Positions 6,851-9,115 of a stretch of 9,115 nt of DNA are shown piece by piece. The notes under the pieces are model-generated. The model was not told the DNA's origin and ran no database searches. It saw only the letters and a program-made list of their open reading frames with translations. The stretch is from assembly GCA_023130215.1 (NCBI GenBank), contig JAGMAN010000088.1:1-9115 (forward strand), read 5' to 3'. Every line of letters begins with the position of its first letter. Position 1 is the stretch's first letter. Both the position numbers and the translations under genes were made by a program. The stretch is from a bacterium (GTDB lineage: Bacteria; NPL-UPA2; JAGMAN01).

Positions 6851-7806
6851 TGAAGGGGATTTTAACAGTATTAGGGATTTTAGTAGTTTTGGTAATAGTT
6901 ATATTTGTAAGCGGTGCCGCATTTGTGGTGGATGAGACCAAGCAGGTTGTAATTACCCAGTTTGGCAAGCCTGTAGGTGAGCCGATTACTGCGGCCGGGT
7001 TACATTTCAAAAAGCCCTTTATCCAGCAGGCCCGCTATTTTGAGAAAAGGCTTTTGGATTGGGATGGAGACCCCAATCAGATTCCCACTAAAGATAAGAG
7101 GTACATCTGGCTTGACACAACTGCCCGCTGGAGGATTTCTGACCCATTAAAGTTCTTACAATCGGTAGGGAATGAAATGGGAGCACATTCCAAGTTAGAT
7201 AATATTGTCAATTCAGCCACCCGCGACGCCATTACCGGCCATCTCCTTGTTGAGGCAATAAGAAACACCAATCGCATCCTCAAGGCTAAAGAGGAAGGAG
7301 AGGAGGTCATAGTTACTGAAGAGGCGTTAGAGGATATTAAGGTAGGGCGTCAAGTGCTTGCGGGGATGATTTTGGAAAAAGCCAGGGTGCTTGCTCCTCA
7401 ATATGGCATAGAATTGATAGATGTACGTATAAAACGTATTAATTATGTTGAAACGGTGAGAAGGGAAGTCTATGGGCGTATGATTGCTGAGAGAAAGCGT
7501 GCGGCTGAGACATATCGCTCCGAAGGGCAAGGAAAGCGGGCTGAGATTGAAGGTCAGATGGGCAAGGAATTAAAACAGATTACTTCCGAGGCCTATCGCA
7601 CGGCCCAGGGCATTAGAGGAAAGGCAGATGCCGAGACAATCAAGATTTATGCTGAGGCTTATAGCCGGGACCCTGATTTCTACTCATTCTTAAAGACATT
7701 AGAGACATACCGAGAGACGATTGATGAGCGCTCTACCATAATTTTAACTACCGATAGTGATTACTACCGATATCTGAAGAGTCTCCGGTTCGGCCCAAGA
7801 GATTAA
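6850..7806 (+). CDS. hflC: SPFH/band 7 membrane protein HflC
   Basis: Partner of HflK in the membrane assembly around FtsH. The 318-residue protein has an N-terminal membrane anchor at about 4-25 (ILTVLGILVVLVIVIFVSGAAF), then an SPFH domain beginning VVDETKQVVITQFGKPVG (26-43). TTARWRISDPLKFL (90-103) and IELIDVRIKRINYVETVR (187-204) follow. The helical block MIAERKRAAETYRSEGQGKRAE (211-232) and the end segment AYSRDPDFYSFLKTLETYRE (270-289) are typical of HflC. Length is near that of E. coli HflC (334). The ATG at 6850 overlaps the hflK stop (TAATG), with GGAGGGAG at 6836-6843 as ribosome binding site. The two genes are doubtless co-expressed. Confidence 0.95.
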   Translation: MKGILTVLGILVVLVIVIFVSGAAFVVDETKQVVITQFGKPVGEPITAAGLHFKKPFIQQARYFEKRLLDWDGDPNQIPTKDKRYIWLDTTARWRISDPLKFLQSVGNEMGAHSKLDNIVNSATRDAITGHLLVEAIRNTNRILKAKEEGEEVIVTEEALEDIKVGRQVLAGMILEKARVLAPQYGIELIDVRIKRINYVETVRREVYGRMIAERKRAAETYRSEGQGKRAEIEGQMGKELKQITSEAYRTAQGIRGKADAETIKIYAEAYSRDPDFYSFLKTLETYRETIDERSTIILTTDSDYYRYLKSLRFGPRD

Positions 7807-7827
7807 CTTATTACTAAACCGCTAACC

Positions 7828-7857
7828 TGGATTATTCACTTCTCAGTGAATAATCCA
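7828..7857. repeat. Perfect 13-bp hairpin after hflC
   Basis: GGATTATTCACT (7829-7840) and AGTGAATAATCC (7845-7856) are perfect complements with a TCTC loop; one more T-A pair closes the base, giving 13 bp. No T-run follows, so termination is unlikely on its own. It begins 21 nt after the hflC stop and could protect the mRNA 3' end, or be a palindromic repeat unit or operator. Confidence 0.8.
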
Positions 7858-7865
7858 CCTCCATA

Positions 7866-7884
7866 GGAATCGCAAAGCGATTCC
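7866..7884. repeat. Perfect 8-bp hairpin, copy of the word at the window start
   Basis: GGAATCGC (7866-7873), loop AAA, GCGATTCC (7877-7884). Its inner part ATCGC-AAA-GCGAT matches positions 1-13 except for one loop base. It is the second of three consecutive hairpins, all opening with GGA and closing with TCC or TC. Confidence 0.7.
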
Positions 7885-7896
7885 AGGGACTTTAAT

Positions 7897-7922
7897 CCCG
7901 GAAATTCTACGAATTTCTCGGG
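7897..7922. repeat. Hairpin of 11 bp with one bulge
   Basis: CCCG plus GAAATTC (7897-7907), loop TAC, then GAATTTC (7911-7917), a bulged T at 7918, and CGGG (7919-7922). It is the third consecutive hairpin. The G-rich 3' arm merges into GGGGCTGTTCC, where the tmRNA-like stretch begins. Confidence 0.7.
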
Positions 7923-7997
7923 GCTGTTCCAGTTTCAAGAAGGTATGAATAAAGCGGGCTAACACTAAGCTCGTAGACGCCCGGCGGCTATTGTCTT
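7919..7997 (+). pseudogene. Possible tmRNA (ssrA) remnant
   Basis: GGGGCTGTTCCAGTTTC (from 7920) resembles the usual tmRNA 5' end, and GGGCTAACACTAAGC then TCGTAGACGCC (7956-7981) resembles the conserved 3' region of tmRNA just before the acceptor half (B. subtilis has GGCTACGCTCGTAGACGC there). The rest of a tmRNA is missing: no tag reading frame, no GGTTCGA T-arm and no CCA end. The 3' part instead runs into the terminator hairpin. If real, it is a collapsed or relic copy; the likeness comes from memory of family sequences and could be chance. Confidence 0.2.
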
Positions 7998-8015
7998 AGC
8001 TGCCGGGCTATTTTT
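7979..8015 (+). terminator. Intrinsic terminator
   Basis: GCCCGGCGGCT (7979-7989) pairs with AGCTGCCGGGC (7998-8008), with one G-U pair and an extra A-T inside, making about a 12-bp G+C-rich stem with a 6-nt loop. TATTTTT follows immediately (8009-8015). It is placed to end transcription of hflKC, or of any small RNA from 7920 onward, before the next promoter. Confidence 0.85.
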
Positions 8016-8016
8016 G

Positions 8017-8045
8017 TTGCCTTTGACAATTTCTTGTGCTATAGT
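8017..8045 (+). promoter_or_regulatory. Extended -10 promoter of the lipoyl-protein operon
   Basis: TTGCCT (8017-8022) as -35, a 17-bp spacer, and TATAGT (8040-8045) as -10, with TG at 8037-8038 forming an extended -10 element. It begins right after the terminator T-run. The start point would be near 8052, giving a leader of about 65 nt that carries the hairpin at 8072-8091. Confidence 0.65.
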
Positions 8046-8061
8046 GAACTTCAGCGAATAG

Positions 8062-8100
8062 GGTTTACCATGTTAGAGAGAATTCTCTAACGCGGTTTAC
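8062..8100. repeat. Leader hairpin flanked by GGTTTAC direct repeats
   Basis: GTTAGAGA (8072-8079), loop GAAT, TCTCTAAC (8084-8091) form a perfect 8-bp stem in the predicted 5' leader. GGTTTAC lies on both sides, at 8062-8068 and 8094-8100. The core GTTAGAGA, AATT, GCGG is shared with the argS insertion (3552-3577). It could be a small repeat insertion with target duplication, an operator, or an RNA structure controlling access to the ribosome binding site only 11 nt downstream. Confidence 0.5.
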
Positions 8101-8102
8101 GT

Positions 8103-8110
8103 GGGAGGTG
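8103..8110 (+). promoter_or_regulatory. Ribosome binding site deciding a TTG start
   Basis: GGGAGGTG lies 8 nt before the in-frame TTG at 8119. A GTG at 8101 in the same frame overlaps this site and so cannot use it. The site therefore favours the TTG start. Confidence 0.75.
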
Positions 8111-8118
8111 AAGAAGAT

Positions 8119-8352
8119 TTGGCTAAGGAAGTGGTTTTGCCAGAGTTAGGCGAAGAGATTAACGAGGCGACTGTCTCTTACTGGCTGCATCAGGAAGGGG
8201 ATGAGGTAAAGGAGGGGGAAGATTTAGTGGAGATGACCACAGATAAAGCTACCTTCAATGTGCCTTGCCCTGCTTCCGGGACCTTAAAAGAAATCTCAGC
8301 CGAGGAGGGGGAGACAGTCAAGGTGGGGCAGAAGTTAGGTGCTATTGAATAA
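8119..8352 (+). CDS. Free-standing lipoyl-domain protein
   Basis: A small lipoyl carrier like the N-terminal domain of 2-oxoacid dehydrogenase E2 subunits. From the TTG start the product has 77 residues beginning MAKEVVLPELGEEI. The lipoylation motif EMTTDKATFNVP (38-49) places the acceptor lysine at Lys43; the sequence DKA, not MKM, argues for lipoate rather than biotin. The domain is complete (ending TVKVGQKLGAIE) but no linker, E3-binding or acyltransferase domain follows: the stop is 1 nt before the next ATG. It is too short and different in motif to be GcvH. LipB encoded at 5015 could modify it. It probably serves a 2-oxoacid dehydrogenase whose other subunits lie elsewhere or downstream; that role is inferred. 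Confidence 0.85.
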   Translation: MAKEVVLPELGEEINEATVSYWLHQEGDEVKEGEDLVEMTTDKATFNVPCPASGTLKEISAEEGETVKVGQKLGAIE

Positions 8353-8353
8353 T

Positions 8354-9115
8354 ATGGTAGAGTCAGAGAGAATATTGCAACTTCCTCCTTATATGTTCGG
8401 TCGGATAAGTGAGGAGAAGTTAGAGGCAAGACACAAGGGGATAGATGTGATTGACCTGGGCATGGGCAATCCAGATCGCCCCCCGGCCTCTCACATCATC
8501 GAGAAACTGTGCCAGGCGGCCCATGACCCAAAGGCTCACCGCTATTCAGCTTCAAAAGGGATTGTGCACTTGAGAAGGGCCATCTGTGAATGGTACGAAC
8601 GCAGATTTGGAGTCTTTCTCGACCCGGAGAAAGAGGCAGTGGTGACCATTGGGTCAAAGGAAGGTATAAGCCACCTGACTTTAGCCATTTTGAATCGAGG
8701 AGATGCAGTCCTCGTTCAGGACCCAACCTACCCGGCTTATCTCTATGCTGTGGTCATTGCCGGAGGCAATTTAGTCAGTCTCCCTTTAACTGAGGAGAAT
8801 GACTTCATTCCTGATTTATCTAAGATTGTTTCTGAAAGTTATCCTAAACCCAAAGCTATTATCTTAAGTTATCCTCATAATCCGACCACACAGGTGGTGG
8901 ATTTGCCCTTCTTTCGGGAATTGGTCCTTTTTGCCAAGAAGCAGAAAATAATTGTCATTCACGATTTAGCCTATTCGGAAATATGCTTTGATGGTTACCA
9001 AGCCCCCAGCTTTTTACAGGCCAAAGGGGCTAAGCAGGTGGGAATTGAGTTCTACACCATGTCCAAGAGCTATAACATGGCTGGCTGGAGAGTGGGATTT
9101 GCCCTCGGTAATCGG
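8354..9115 (+). CDS. AlaC-like PLP-dependent aminotransferase (partial, runs off window)
   Basis: Fold-type I aminotransferase of the AlaC / LL-diaminopimelate aminotransferase group; the first 254 residues are in the window, of roughly 400 expected. Motifs: DLGMGNPDRPPASHIIEKL (34-52), TIGSKEG (98-104) for phosphate binding, PTYPAYLYAVVIAGG (124-138), PHNPT (174-178) with Asn176, HDLAYSEICFDG (203-214) with Asp204 contacting the PLP ring nitrogen, and TMSKSYNMAGWRVGF (235-249) with Schiff-base Lys238. The wording is closest to E. coli AlaC, the glutamate-pyruvate aminotransferase, but substrate cannot be settled from sequence. ATG is 1 nt after the lipoyl-protein stop, with AGGTG at 8337-8341 as a rather distant ribosome binding site. 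Confidence 0.92.
   Translation, partial: MVESERILQLPPYMFGRISEEKLEARHKGIDVIDLGMGNPDRPPASHIIEKLCQAAHDPKAHRYSASKGIVHLRRAICEWYERRFGVFLDPEKEAVVTIGSKEGISHLTLAILNRGDAVLVQDPTYPAYLYAVVIAGGNLVSLPLTEENDFIPDLSKIVSESYPKPKAIILSYPHNPTTQVVDLPFFRELVLFAKKQKIIVIHDLAYSEICFDGYQAPSFLQAKGAKQVGIEFYTMSKSYNMAGWRVGFALGNR

Larger units (their letters stand above)
7807..8118. other. Structured intergenic region between hflC and the lipoyl-protein gene
   Basis: This roughly 310-nt stretch has no convincing coding sequence. In order it contains three hairpins (7828-7857, 7866-7884, 7897-7922), a segment with tmRNA-like wording (about 7919-7997), an intrinsic terminator (7979-8015), an extended -10 promoter (8017-8045), a leader hairpin between direct repeats (8062-8100) and a ribosome binding site (8103-8110). 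The first hairpins lie after hflC but lack a T-run, so they are not classical terminators. They could stabilise the hflKC mRNA 3' end or belong to a dispersed palindromic repeat. Confidence 0.7.

Noticed and set aside
8023-8028. Perfect TTGACA as -35 box of the promoter before the lipoyl gene
   Set aside because: It lies only 11 bp from TATAGT, and a 17-bp spacing gives GAACTT, a poor -10. TTGCCT at 8017 with 17 bp to an extended -10 fits better, though TTGACA cannot be wholly excluded.
7815-8099. TAAACCGC (7815-7822) and GCGGTTTA (8092-8099) as terminal inverted repeats of a cassette spanning the intergenic region
   Set aside because: An 8-bp inverted match is expected by chance in about 300 bp, it does not extend, and no direct repeats flank it.
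8101-8118. GTG at 8101 as start of the lipoyl-domain gene
   Set aside because: It overlaps the ribosome binding site GGGAGGTG. The TTG at 8119 is in the same frame, well spaced, and gives the family-typical MAKEVVLPELGE beginning.
8590-8793. Short plus-strand open frame inside the aminotransferase gene
   Set aside because: It is in another frame of a clear coding sequence and has no recognisable protein character.

Overview
The window is a dense, almost entirely plus-strand bacterial region with about half G+C. It carries housekeeping genes of a Gram-negative-type bacterium: the inner-membrane pair HflK/HflC, lipoate attachment by LipB, and proline and NAD synthesis. The order rpmA-proB-proA-nadD recalls clusters in Deltaproteobacteria-like lineages, but obgE is absent and argS and lipB follow nadD. 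I cannot name the organism. Protein wording fits a deep-branching or candidate-phylum bacterium, which is inference only.

Region 1 (1-5770) reads as one operon: rpmA (ribosomal protein L27), proB and proA (first two steps of proline synthesis), nadD (NAD synthesis), argS (arginyl-tRNA synthetase) and lipB (octanoyltransferase). Spacing is extremely tight: 2-nt gaps at rpmA/proB and argS/lipB, an ATGA overlap at proB/proA, a GTGA overlap at nadD/argS and a 15-nt gap at proA/nadD. Translation is therefore probably coupled. No terminator is visible inside it.

Region 2 (5771-7806) has its own promoter (TTGCAT, 17 bp, TATATT) and a strong ribosome binding site, followed by hflK and hflC, which overlap by 1 nt and encode paired SPFH membrane proteins.

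Region 3 (7807-8118) is non-coding and unusually structured. It holds three consecutive hairpins, a stretch that resembles parts of tmRNA, a good intrinsic terminator, an extended -10 promoter directly after the terminator's T-run, and a leader hairpin flanked by 7-bp direct repeats.

Region 4 (8119-9115) starts a new operon: a free-standing 77-residue lipoyl-domain protein with a TTG start, and 1 nt later an AlaC-like aminotransferase that runs off the window. LipB from region 1 is a plausible modifier of the lipoyl protein.

The most notable observation is a 60-bp in-frame insertion in argS. It is flanked by perfect 8-bp direct repeats, contains an inverted repeat, and shares a core (GTTAGAGA then AATT then GCGG) with the leader hairpin of region 4. 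This suggests a small palindromic mobile repeat that can insert into genes without destroying them.
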